A DNA stretch of 6,695 bases from Nanoarchaeales archaeon (GTDB taxonomy: Archaea; Nanobdellota; Nanobdellia; Woesearchaeales; UBA583). Made by a program: the position numbers and the translations under genes. Shown here piece after piece: positions 1-4,352 of the stretch. The notes under the pieces were generated by a model. It did no database searches, was not told the DNA's origin, and was given only the letters and a program-made list of their open reading frames with translations. The stretch spans positions 1-6,695 of the forward strand of contig JABSQY010000088.1 of the NCBI GenBank assembly GCA_013215525.1, in the 5' to 3' direction. The first letter of the stretch is position 1; each line of letters opens with the position of its first letter.

Positions 1-103
1 ATTCTCTGTGTTTATAGTTTGTACTACTGTATATTGCTATACGTGTCTACCATTTGTCATCGTCTATCATAAACCCTTCATAAGAAGTGATTCACTCACA
101 AGT
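1..103 (-). ncRNA. Possible structured RNA or leader, 5' part only, running off the left edge
   Basis: This is inference from three visible signs. First, the stretch is about 32% G+C in a genome whose other spacers are near 10-20%. Second, a CTTTATAAAG box at 125-134 would place a minus-strand transcription start near base 103. Third, on the minus strand 42-29 form a five-pair stem GTATA/TATAC closed by a GCAA loop, a GNRA tetraloop that is only present on this strand; two more pairs (44-43 with 27-26) extend it past one bulged base. An outer pairing of 74-69 with 15-10, plus 65-64 with 17-16, could enclose it. I do not recognise the family: no RNase P, SRP RNA or C/D box consensus is complete. 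It could also be the leader of a gene beyond the edge, for example an rRNA transcript. Confidence 0.3.
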
Positions 104-124
104 AAATTAGATTAAGTCTCATCC

Positions 125-134
125 CTTTATAAAG
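125..134 (-). promoter_or_regulatory. Strong TATA box (CTTTATAAAG) with no protein gene behind it
   Basis: The ten-base palindrome CTTTATAAAG matches the best TATA-like boxes elsewhere in the window (CTTTATAAA upstream of uS2 at 4311-4319 and at 3410-3418 upstream of eL43). Because it is palindromic its direction is ambiguous. I favour the minus strand because all genes run that way and because the GC-richer, structured stretch lies on that side. No protein start codon sits at the leaderless distance, so it would drive a non-coding RNA or a long leader. Confidence 0.45.
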
Positions 135-311
135 TCTTTGGTGTGAATACTAATTCAACGCGAATTGATATAAAAATACGATAAAAAACAAGAAAAAAAC
201 TAAAAGTAGTCAAAATTATAGTGTGAATGTTGTAAAATGGAAATAAAAAATATTTTAAATTGAAAATTTTACTGAAATTTGAAAAGAAAATATGAAAATT
301 GCGTGAAAGAT

Positions 312-332
312 TGGAAAAATAAATAATAAAAA
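312..332 (-). terminator. T-rich termination region after the Trm112-like gene
   Basis: Directly after the stop codon of the Trm112-like gene the minus strand reads as two T5 runs (332-328 and 319-315) in an otherwise T-rich stretch. Archaeal RNA polymerase terminates on oligo-T tracts without needing a hairpin. The runs are short, so efficiency is uncertain. Confidence 0.35.
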
Positions 333-473
333 TTAAATTCTTTCTTTCAAAAGAATTGGAATATCATTTTTTATTAGAAATTCCCTGTCACATTTTTTAC
401 AAAAAAGTTGAGTCTCTGACTTTTTTTCTAAATCAGATTGACAAATTGGACAACAAATTAATTCAATATTCAT
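333..473 (-). CDS. Trm112-like small zinc protein (putative methyltransferase activator)
   Basis: This 46-residue protein was found by reading a frame too short for standard gene calling. It has a four-cysteine zinc site, C8-x2-C11 and C25-x2-C28, inside the pattern LICCPIC...L-x-C-x2-C, followed by an IPILL stretch at 38-42. That order is the hallmark of the Trm112/YcaR (UPF0434) family, where the C-terminal segment reads like DGIPVLL. Trm112 proteins bind and activate Rossmann-fold methyltransferases that modify tRNA and release factors; archaeal members do so for several partners. At 46 residues it is shorter than the usual 55-65, ending soon after IPILL. Its ATG overlaps the TGA of the upstream membrane protein gene by four bases (ATGA), so the two are almost certainly translated from one transcript by coupling. 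There is no Shine-Dalgarno sequence. A generic zinc ribbon is the alternative. Confidence 0.72.
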   Translation of the reverse strand: MNIELICCPICQSDLEKKSETQLFCKKCDREFLIKNDIPILLKERI

Positions 474-1198
474 TGATTAATCATCTCCAAGAAAAATTTA
501 TCCCCTAAAGTTCCCATTAATTCTGGTGATATTGTCTTAAAAGTTATACATCCATTTGAATTATCGTACACAACTTCATTTTTTGTCGCATTTGAATTAA
601 AAAATATATATTTAACATCAGTTGTTGAATCTTCACAAGATAGATTATCTGAAGATATAATATCTTGTCTAGTATCTAATGGAAATCTATAAACATTTTT
701 TAAGAATGGAAATAATCTTCCTGAAACTTTAATAACTTCCCCATGACTCGATGAATCTGATGAAAATATAAATTTAAAATCTTGAGTTGACAATAAATCT
801 TCTTTTGAAATGCCAATAGGCAAATCTGATTTCTCTAAATCTGAAACTGGATTATAAAATTGAATTGAATATTCAACATCATTTACTTTGAAAGGATATT
901 TATATAATTTAATTTTTAAATTTGGATTATTAATAGCCCCATCATTTGTTTTTGCATCATAATACTCAAATCCCACATAAAGTAGTCCAAATATTGCTGC
1001 AAGTACTAGTAAAACTACACTGTAATGAAATAAAGTTGGTTCTTCATCGAACTCTTCTTTTTTAGAAGTCTTTGTAACTTTTTCTCCAACTACTTTTTCA
1101 ACAACTTTTTTTTCAGATGTTTTATCTTTTTTAACTGAATCAGTTGAATTTACTTTTTTAGAAGTCTTTGTAACTTTTTCTAAATTTTTTTTATCCAT
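470..1198 (-). CDS. Unrecognised single-pass membrane protein with Lys-rich cytoplasmic N-terminus
   Basis: I do not recognise this 242-residue protein. Residues 1-53 are hydrophilic and very rich in Lys, Ser, Thr and Glu, and contain the nonapeptide EKVTKTSKK twice (7-15 and 39-47). A single hydrophobic segment at about 57-79 should span the membrane; by the positive-inside rule the N-terminus is cytoplasmic and residues 80-242 are outside. There is no signal-peptide cleavage site or lipobox. The outer domain has two cysteines (C188, C217) that could form a disulfide, and alternating hydrophobic/polar stretches suggesting beta structure. The gene has its own TATA-like box 25 bp upstream of the ATG, and its stop overlaps the start of the Trm112-like gene. 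It lies 123 bp downstream of the ArvA/ArvB-like pair on the same strand, so a link with that system is possible but unproven. Confidence 0.75.
   Translation of the reverse strand: MDKKNLEKVTKTSKKVNSTDSVKKDKTSEKKVVEKVVGEKVTKTSKKEEFDEEPTLFHYSVVLLVLAAIFGLLYVGFEYYDAKTNDGAINNPNLKIKLYKYPFKVNDVEYSIQFYNPVSDLEKSDLPIGISKEDLLSTQDFKFIFSSDSSSHGEVIKVSGRLFPFLKNVYRFPLDTRQDIISSDNLSCEDSTTDVKYIFFNSNATKNEVVYDNSNGCITFKTISPELMGTLGDKFFLEMINQ
1057..1181. repeat. 29-bp perfect direct repeat within the membrane protein gene
   Basis: Bases 1057-1085 and 1153-1181 are identical over 29 bp, offset by 96 bp (exactly 32 codons, so in frame). They encode the two EKVTKTSKK copies. Identity at every third codon position points to a recent internal duplication or copying event rather than selection for the peptide alone. 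Such repeats can expand or contract by slippage or recombination, changing the length of the Lys-rich tail without breaking the frame. Confidence 0.9.
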
Positions 1199-1218
1199 AA
1201 ATAAAATAAAATATTAGA

Positions 1219-1227
1219 ATATATAAA
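1219..1227 (-). promoter_or_regulatory. TATA-like box of the membrane protein / Trm112-like operon
   Basis: The minus strand reads TTTATATAT here, centred about 25 bp upstream of the ATG at 1198. That spacing puts the transcription start at or next to the start codon, giving a leaderless message, which fits the absence of a Shine-Dalgarno sequence. Confidence 0.45.
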
Positions 1228-1321
1228 TTTAAGTAACAAAAAATCGAGATATAGAATATAAAATAAGTTAAAAAGTAAATGTTGTGTTAATATAATGTAT
1301 AAATAAGAAGTAAATGAAAAA

Positions 1322-1681
1322 TTATTTTAATAAAATTTCCAATTTTTCAGGATTCATTTTAATTTCTTTAATAATTTTACTTGGCCCAATTACTGTTAAA
1401 CCAAATCTGTCGCCAGCAAGTAATTTTACAATTTTATCTTTTATTTTTTGAGCAATAGATTTTGAAGTTGTACCTTCTAAAAATGCTATTTCAATTCCTG
1501 TGAATTTACCTGAAACATTTCTTAAAGCCTTTGAAATTAATGTTGTTTCTTCATCAGCAGTTAACCTACCTTCAATCATTACAATTTCACCTTTTTTTAC
1601 AAACTCAAAAATTTTATCAAGTTTTTTAACTGGATCTAATTTTTGTAGTAATGCGTGCGATAATACTTGAACTCCACCCAT
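1322..1681 (-). CDS. arvB: DUF2073 protein, OapB/ArvB-like partner of the Era-like GTPase
   Basis: This 119-residue soluble protein resembles the archaeal DUF2073 family, which is encoded next to an Era-like GTPase across many archaea. Visible hallmarks are the LDPVKKLDKIFEFVKKG opening (about 15-31), the strand-turn VMIEGRLTADEET (34-46), the FTGIEIAFLEG stretch (60-70) and a VIGPSKIIKEI segment near 97-107. In Haloferax the family member (OapB/ArvB) is part of a small gene set with GTPase ArvA that drives extracellular vesicle formation; the biochemical role is unknown. The start overlaps the GTPase stop by one base (TAATG), and a strong Shine-Dalgarno AAGGAG lies eight bases upstream, inside the GTPase gene, which fixes the start and shows translation as a second cistron. 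No zinc-ribbon ArvC-type gene is seen next to it. Confidence 0.75.
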   Translation of the reverse strand: MGGVQVLSHALLQKLDPVKKLDKIFEFVKKGEIVMIEGRLTADEETTLISKALRNVSGKFTGIEIAFLEGTTSKSIAQKIKDKIVKLLAGDRFGLTVIGPSKIIKEIKMNPEKLEILLK

Positions 1682-2316
1682 TAGTAGAACTCCTTAAAGA
1701 TTGCATCGTATAAATCCTCAATACCCTCACCAGATTTTGCAGAAATACTAACTATTTTATAATCTGGAAAAACTAATTTGATTTTTTCAGTGTTTGATTT
1801 TTTTAAATCAGTTTTATTTGCAACAACAATAATTTTTTTATTTTTGTTAACTAAATTTGCAACAAGTGTAATATTTACTTGATTGTATGGATTCATAGTT
1901 GAATCTAGTACAATAAGAACTGCATCAACACTATCAATCCATTTTATAGATTCAATAACTCCTTGTGTTGCTTGCATTGCTCTTTCTTTTGCATCTTTTT
2001 TTTTCATCCCATCTTTTACAAAATCTTCAAAATCAATTTTAGTTGCAATTCCAGGAGTATCAATTAAATTAAAATTAATCGTTCTACCATTTTTTTTTAA
2101 TTCTAATTTTTCTATTTTTTGAACTTTACGTGTTTCGTGTTCAACTGAAGATGTTGAAAACTCAGGGGCATCGTCCCCAAGAATATCTTTTAAGATAGTA
2201 TTTGCTAATGTAGTTTTACCTGCATTAGGTGGACCATATAGTCCTAAGCTGATTTTTTGATTTCTTTTGAAAAATTTAAAAAATCTAAAAAATTTATTTG
2301 AAAAAAAACTTACCAT
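1681..2316 (-). CDS. arvA: Era-like small GTPase, OapA/ArvA-like
   Basis: This 211-residue P-loop GTPase shows all main G motifs: G1 GPPNAGKT (28-35), a likely G2 threonine at T62 (ETRKV), G3 DTPG (86-89), G4 NKTD (167-170) and G5 SAKSGEG (192-198). There is no KH domain, so it is not a true bacterial Era. Pairing with DUF2073 places it in the archaeal family that includes Haloferax ArvA, a Ras-superfamily-like GTPase needed for vesicle formation. Residues 1-18 are Phe/Lys/Arg rich (FF at 4-5, 9-10, 12-13, 15-16), which could form a membrane-binding amphipathic helix; that is inference. An insertion between G3 and G4 (about 92-125) is rich in Lys, Asp and Met. The first ATG follows a TATA-like box at leaderless distance, so I keep it as the start. 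Confidence 0.85.
   Translation of the reverse strand: MVSFFSNKFFRFFKFFKRNQKISLGLYGPPNAGKTTLANTILKDILGDDAPEFSTSSVEHETRKVQKIEKLELKKNGRTINFNLIDTPGIATKIDFEDFVKDGMKKKDAKERAMQATQGVIESIKWIDSVDAVLIVLDSTMNPYNQVNITLVANLVNKNKKIIVVANKTDLKKSNTEKIKLVFPDYKIVSISAKSGEGIEDLYDAIFKEFY
1690..1695 (-). promoter_or_regulatory. Strong Shine-Dalgarno (AAGGAG) for the DUF2073 gene
   Basis: The minus strand reads AAGGAG, ending eight bases before the ATG at 1681. It is the only clear Shine-Dalgarno among the minus-strand genes; it sits within the last codons of the GTPase gene. This matches the archaeal pattern of leaderless first cistrons and Shine-Dalgarno-led internal cistrons, and decides the DUF2073 start. Confidence 0.8.
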
Positions 2317-2335
2317 AATAAATGTTAAAAAAATA

Positions 2336-2346
2336 CCTTTTTAAAG
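2336..2346 (-). promoter_or_regulatory. TATA-like box of the GTPase-DUF2073 operon
   Basis: The minus strand reads CTTTAAAAAGG, centred about 25 bp upstream of the GTPase ATG at 2316. This is the expected distance for a leaderless archaeal message. A second AT-rich candidate (TTTTTATTATA) lies further upstream. Confidence 0.45.
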
Positions 2347-2437
2347 ATTTGTCTTTACGTATAATAAAAATAGGTTAAATAGCGTTTAAATGCTAATTTT
2401 TGAAGAATGAAAATAAGTTTGTATGTGTATTTAATAT

Positions 2438-2446
2438 AAAAAAAAA
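2438..2446 (-). terminator. T9 terminator after the eL43-RpoP-Pcc1-UPF0147 operon
   Basis: Nine consecutive T residues on the minus strand lie about 27 bases after the UPF0147 stop codon, preceded by two shorter T-rich stretches. This is the longest T-run in any spacer here and a good intrinsic archaeal terminator, separating this operon from the GTPase operon. Confidence 0.6.
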
Positions 2447-2472
2447 TTAAGAATTTAAGAAAAATGAAATTT

Positions 2473-2730
2473 TTATGAATTAATTATTGAATCTATGTCT
2501 GCTACAAGATTCATTAATTCAGTTCTACAAAATTCATTTAAATTGTTCATGTTTGAAACATGTTCTAAATCATCTTGAATTTTTAATAACTCCCCAGAAT
2601 CAATGTTTGGGTTAACTTGTACTAAAACTGCCTTTAATGCAGTTTCGATTTTTGAAGATAAATCTTCTTCCTCAATTAACATAGTGATAATTTCGGAGAT
2701 TTCTTCAATTTGAGATTTTTCAAATACCAT
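2473..2730 (-). CDS. UPF0147 family protein
   Basis: This 85-residue, acidic, mostly helical protein has no signal or membrane segment. The C-terminal part (about 54-83, DDLEHVSNMNNLNEFCRTELMNLVADIDSI) fits the UPF0147 signature, in which an acidic helix is followed by 'DPNxPxxxRTxIWNxxSxLE'-like sequence; the RTEL and the following helix are the best match. The family is archaeal, 80-100 residues long, and has no known function. It is the last gene of the eL43-RpoP-Pcc1 operon and starts two bases after the Pcc1 stop, in the context TAAAAATGG, identical to the eL43/RpoP junction. In many archaea the place after Pcc1 is taken by prefoldin beta; this protein lacks the length and long coiled coil of prefoldin. 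There is no Shine-Dalgarno. Confidence 0.65.
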   Translation of the reverse strand: MVFEKSQIEEISEIITMLIEEEDLSSKIETALKAVLVQVNPNIDSGELLKIQDDLEHVSNMNNLNEFCRTELMNLVADIDSIINS

Positions 2731-2732
2731 TT

Positions 2733-2966
2733 TTAAATATTTAATGTTTTGTTTATAATTTCTAAACTTCGTATAATTGCTGAATTTGCGATTTTAATAT
2801 CAAGCAAAGTTTCACAAGTTATATTAATTAGAATTAAATTATTTTGTTTTTCTAGTTTAACTAGAATATTTTTTGTTTTAAATTCGAAATTTTCATCAGA
2901 TAACAAAGAAAAGTATAAATCTACTTTATCTTTAAAGTCCAAGGAAAATGATGAAATTTGTATCAT
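2733..2966 (-). CDS. pcc1: Pcc1-like subunit of the KEOPS tRNA t6A complex
   Basis: This 77-residue protein has the size and beta-beta-beta-alpha-type pattern of archaeal Pcc1: a first strand at 3-9, a helix at about 11-22, strands at 26-30, 33-39 and 43-50, and a C-terminal helix from about 53 containing ANSAIIRSLEII, which recalls the LNSYLRxI helix of the family. Pcc1 dimerises and binds Kae1 in the KEOPS complex, which makes threonylcarbamoyladenosine at position 37 of tRNAs reading ANN codons. Sequence alone is weak, but the order eL43-RpoP-Pcc1 is conserved in archaea and raises confidence. The start overlaps the RpoP stop by one base (TAATG), implying coupled translation. Confidence 0.7.
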   Translation of the reverse strand: MIQISSFSLDFKDKVDLYFSLLSDENFEFKTKNILVKLEKQNNLILINITCETLLDIKIANSAIIRSLEIINKTLNI

Positions 2967-3112
2967 TATCTTGCTTGAATTTTATCAAGTACTCTGTTTA
3001 AAACTTTTTTTAAAACTTTTGAACTACAGTACGGACATCTAATTTTTCTTTCAACTAGATTACCATTCACCTTTTTTTTACATTTCGGGTTTGCGCAAGT
3101 ATAATCAACCAT
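2966..3112 (-). CDS. rpoP: RNA polymerase subunit Rpo12 (RpoP)
   Basis: This 48-residue protein was read from a frame too short for routine calling. It has the archaeal Rpo12/eukaryotic Rpb12 layout: a first cysteine pair C6/C11, then IRCPYCSSKVLKK (24-36) with the C26-x2-C29 knuckle, and a basic C-terminus ending in DKIQAR, comparable to the VKAR tail of the family. The usual first knuckle is C-x2-C; here it is C6-x4-C11, so the zinc site is slightly altered. Rpo12 is a small structural zinc subunit that links Rpo3 and Rpo10 to the large subunits of RNA polymerase. It lies two bases after the eL43 stop and overlaps the Pcc1 start. The ATG is held in the 3' arm of a small hairpin (see findings). 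Confidence 0.88.
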   Translation of the reverse strand: MVDYTCANPKCKKKVNGNLVERKIRCPYCSSKVLKKVLNRVLDKIQAR

Positions 3113-3114
3113 TT

Positions 3115-3327
3115 TTAGAATGGTTTATATGCTTTCCCAGCGAATGTAATTTTACAAGCTCTACATTTCCAAATTCCATAAGCTTCTCTTCTTACTTTTT
3201 TGTCCTTACTACAAAAAGGACATTTAAATGACCCTCTTGAAAACTCTTCAATCTTACTTACTTTAGCCCTTAAAGTATTTCCGTATCTTACCCCGAATCT
3301 ACCTGCTGTTCCTTGACCTTTTACCAT
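3115..3327 (-). CDS. rpl37ae: Large ribosomal subunit protein eL43 (L37Ae)
   Basis: This 70-residue zinc-ribbon ribosomal protein has the family opening AGRFGVRYG (8-16), the helix SKIEEFSRG, the zinc knuckles C36-PF-C39 and C55-RA-C58, the GIWKC stretch (51-55) and the FAGKAYKPF end, matching the FAGGAY end of archaeal eL43. It binds 23S rRNA in the large subunit. I chose the ATG at 3327 because family members begin just before the TGRFGxRYG motif; an in-frame ATG at 3345 would add six hydrophobic residues (MYIIIK) that the family lacks. However, one TATA-like box fits the upstream ATG better, so the longer form cannot be excluded. First gene of the operon with RpoP, Pcc1 and UPF0147. Confidence 0.92.
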   Translation of the reverse strand: MVKGQGTAGRFGVRYGNTLRAKVSKIEEFSRGSFKCPFCSKDKKVRREAYGIWKCRACKITFAGKAYKPF

Positions 3328-3365
3328 TTTGATAATAATGTACATTAAATTGTATATGAAAAAAC

Positions 3366-3418
3366 ATATAAAATTAAAGTATGCTATAAGTAAATTAAAT
3401 TGGATTTTGTTTATAAAG
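3366..3418 (-). promoter_or_regulatory. Candidate promoters of the eL43 operon
   Basis: Three minus-strand TATA-like boxes precede the gene. CTTTATAAA at 3410-3418 is the best match to the boxes used elsewhere in the window, but lies about 85 bp from the ATG at 3327, implying a leader of roughly 60 bases. TTTTATATG at 3366-3374 is about 25 bp from the alternative ATG at 3345. A weaker CATATACA at 3351-3358 (outside this span) is 27 bp from the ATG at 3327. The choice between them bears directly on which start codon is used. Confidence 0.4.
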
Positions 3419-3555
3419 ATTTGGATATATGATTTAGTTTTAAAAATAATAAACGAATAGAAAATAGAATATTAAACATCATTTTTAGTTTTTTAAGATA
3501 TAGAAAACTTTTTACTTTGAAATTTATTAGTTTGTTACGTTAGAATTTTAAAAGA

Positions 3556-3630
3556 CGTGGCTTCCAGGATTTGAACCTGGGTCCAGGCGTCCCAAACGCC
3601 CGATGATAGGCCAAGCTACACCAAAGCCAC
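3556..3630 (-). tRNA. tRNA-Pro (UGG anticodon)
   Basis: The minus strand folds into a full cloverleaf of 75 bases including the discriminator. The acceptor stem is GTGGCTT with AAGCCAC, followed by a discriminator G at 3556. The anticodon stem GGGCG/CGCCT closes the loop TTTGGGA, giving anticodon TGG for proline with G37. The T arm is CCAGG-TTCAAAT-CCTGG. The D arm has the usual AGxxxGG loop but only three pairs, one of them a wobble. The 3' CCA is not encoded. There is no intron. It lies 62 bp downstream of the uS2 gene on the same strand and may be transcribed with it. Confidence 0.95.
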
Positions 3631-3675
3631 AATATGTATGTGAATTAAAGCTTGTTTTATCGAATTGTTTTTATT

Positions 3676-3681
3676 AAAAAA
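3676..3681 (-). terminator. T6 run between uS2 and tRNA-Pro
   Basis: Six T residues on the minus strand lie 11 bases after the uS2 stop codon. They could end the uS2 message before the tRNA, or be partly read through to give a uS2-tRNA-Pro transcript; the sequence does not decide this. Confidence 0.35.
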
Positions 3682-3692
3682 GTTGATGAAAT

Positions 3693-4289
3693 TTATTCAT
3701 CACAGAAATCTTCCACAGTATTTGTGAATTCAGATTCCTTAATTGTACCACGATTAACTAAGTAGTGCTTAGCTAATAAGTAGAATGCTAAAGCCATAGA
3801 CTTTTTACCTTTATTATTAATTGGAATAACTAAATCTAATTTATTAGTTACGTTATTAGTATCACAGAATCCCGCAATAACTGCACCTTGTTCGAAAGCT
3901 TCGTTCAAAATGTTTTTATCAGTTAAAGGATCACAAACAATTACTAATTTATATTCTCTGAAAGAATCTAATGCAGTGTTTGTTAACTTACCAGGTAAGT
4001 ATCTTCCTGTGATTACGTCACATCCAACTAATTTGGAAAAAACCTTTAATGGTTTTTTAACGTTCTCTCTTCTTCCCATCACTACGATGTCGGAAGCGTC
4101 GTACTTTGAAGCTAAAGTGATTAAAGCTTTTAACTTTAAATCAACTTGCTCAGTGTCAATGATTTTTAGTCCATCAGATCTGGACTTAAGAATAAACTTT
4201 TTAGAGTATGCGTTCTTAAATTTAGTTCCAATGTGTACACCAGCAGTTAAATATTCTTCCGCTGAGACTAATGTATTATTTTGAGCCAT
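3693..4289 (-). CDS. rps2: Small ribosomal subunit protein uS2
   Basis: This 198-residue protein is archaeal uS2 at the usual length (about 195-230). Family marks, in order: AGVHIGT (16-22), DTEQVDLK near 45-52, VVMGRRENVKKP (69-80), the GRYLPGKLTN box (95-104), DPLTDKNILNEA (120-131) and FCDTNN..LDLVIPINNKGKKS (141-164), all typical of the archaeal/eukaryotic form. uS2 sits at the head-body junction of the 30S subunit. In many archaea it lies in the rpl13-rps9-rpoN-rpoK-eno cluster; here it stands alone with its own promoter, followed by tRNA-Pro. The ATG is the right start because a TATA box lies at leaderless distance and the MAQNNTLVSAEEYL N-terminus fits the family. The C-terminus ends in an acidic tail (VEDFCDE). 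Confidence 0.96.
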   Translation of the reverse strand: MAQNNTLVSAEEYLTAGVHIGTKFKNAYSKKFILKSRSDGLKIIDTEQVDLKLKALITLASKYDASDIVVMGRRENVKKPLKVFSKLVGCDVITGRYLPGKLTNTALDSFREYKLVIVCDPLTDKNILNEAFEQGAVIAGFCDTNNVTNKLDLVIPINNKGKKSMALAFYLLAKHYLVNRGTIKESEFTNTVEDFCDE

Positions 4290-4310
4290 ATCTAATTTAA
4301 TCGCAAACAG

Positions 4311-4319
4311 TTTATAAAG
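4311..4319 (-). promoter_or_regulatory. TATA box of the uS2 gene
   Basis: The minus strand reads CTTTATAAA, centred 26 bp upstream of the uS2 ATG, which predicts a leaderless message. It is one of the best TATA boxes in the window and lies just after the T7 run that ends the AMP phosphorylase gene. Confidence 0.65.
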
Positions 4320-4334
4320 TTTAAGGTTTAGTAT

Positions 4335-4341
4335 AAAAAAA
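4335..4341 (-). terminator. T7 terminator after AMP phosphorylase
   Basis: Seven T residues on the minus strand begin 11 bases after the AMP phosphorylase stop, in a T-rich setting, and lie just before the uS2 TATA box. This is a plausible oligo-T terminator that insulates the two genes. Confidence 0.5.
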
Positions 4342-4352
4342 TAAAATTATAA

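Larger units (their letters stand above)
1..332. other. Left-edge region without a recognisable protein gene
   Basis: No frame on either strand carries a convincing coding sequence. On the minus strand, bases 1-130 are broken by stops in all frames or lack a start. On the plus strand there is an unstarted open stretch of about 37 codons from base 2 that resembles nothing I know. The composition falls into two parts: bases 1-180 are roughly 32% G+C, while bases 181-332 fall to about 10-22%, typical of spacer here. The GC-richer part contains a strong TATA-like box and potential RNA stems, listed separately. The octamer GTGTGAAT occurs twice (141-148 and 221-228), with no role that I can assign. 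Confidence 0.6.

Noticed and set aside
1..30. Start of a 16S rRNA gene on the minus strand at the left edge
   Set aside because: The edge reads AGAGAAT on the minus strand and could precede a 16S start, but no rRNA sequence itself is inside the window, so this stays speculation.
40..120. Box C/D guide RNA
   Set aside because: Near matches to box C (CGATGAC, GGATGAG on the minus strand) are present, but no CTGA box D is found at a fitting distance.
333..473. ArvC-type zinc ribbon completing the ArvABC set
   Set aside because: The zinc spacing followed by IPILL fits Trm112 better, and the ArvC family as I know it has a different N-terminal ribbon pattern.
2473..2730. Prefoldin beta, often found after Pcc1
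   Set aside because: The protein is only 85 residues and lacks the long heptad coiled coils; its C-terminal signature fits UPF0147.
1883..4284. Other plus-strand open frames (1883-2122, 2749-3042, 3910-4284)
   Set aside because: All are antisense to well-supported genes (GTPase, Pcc1/RpoP, uS2), have no family resemblance and no promoter of their own.
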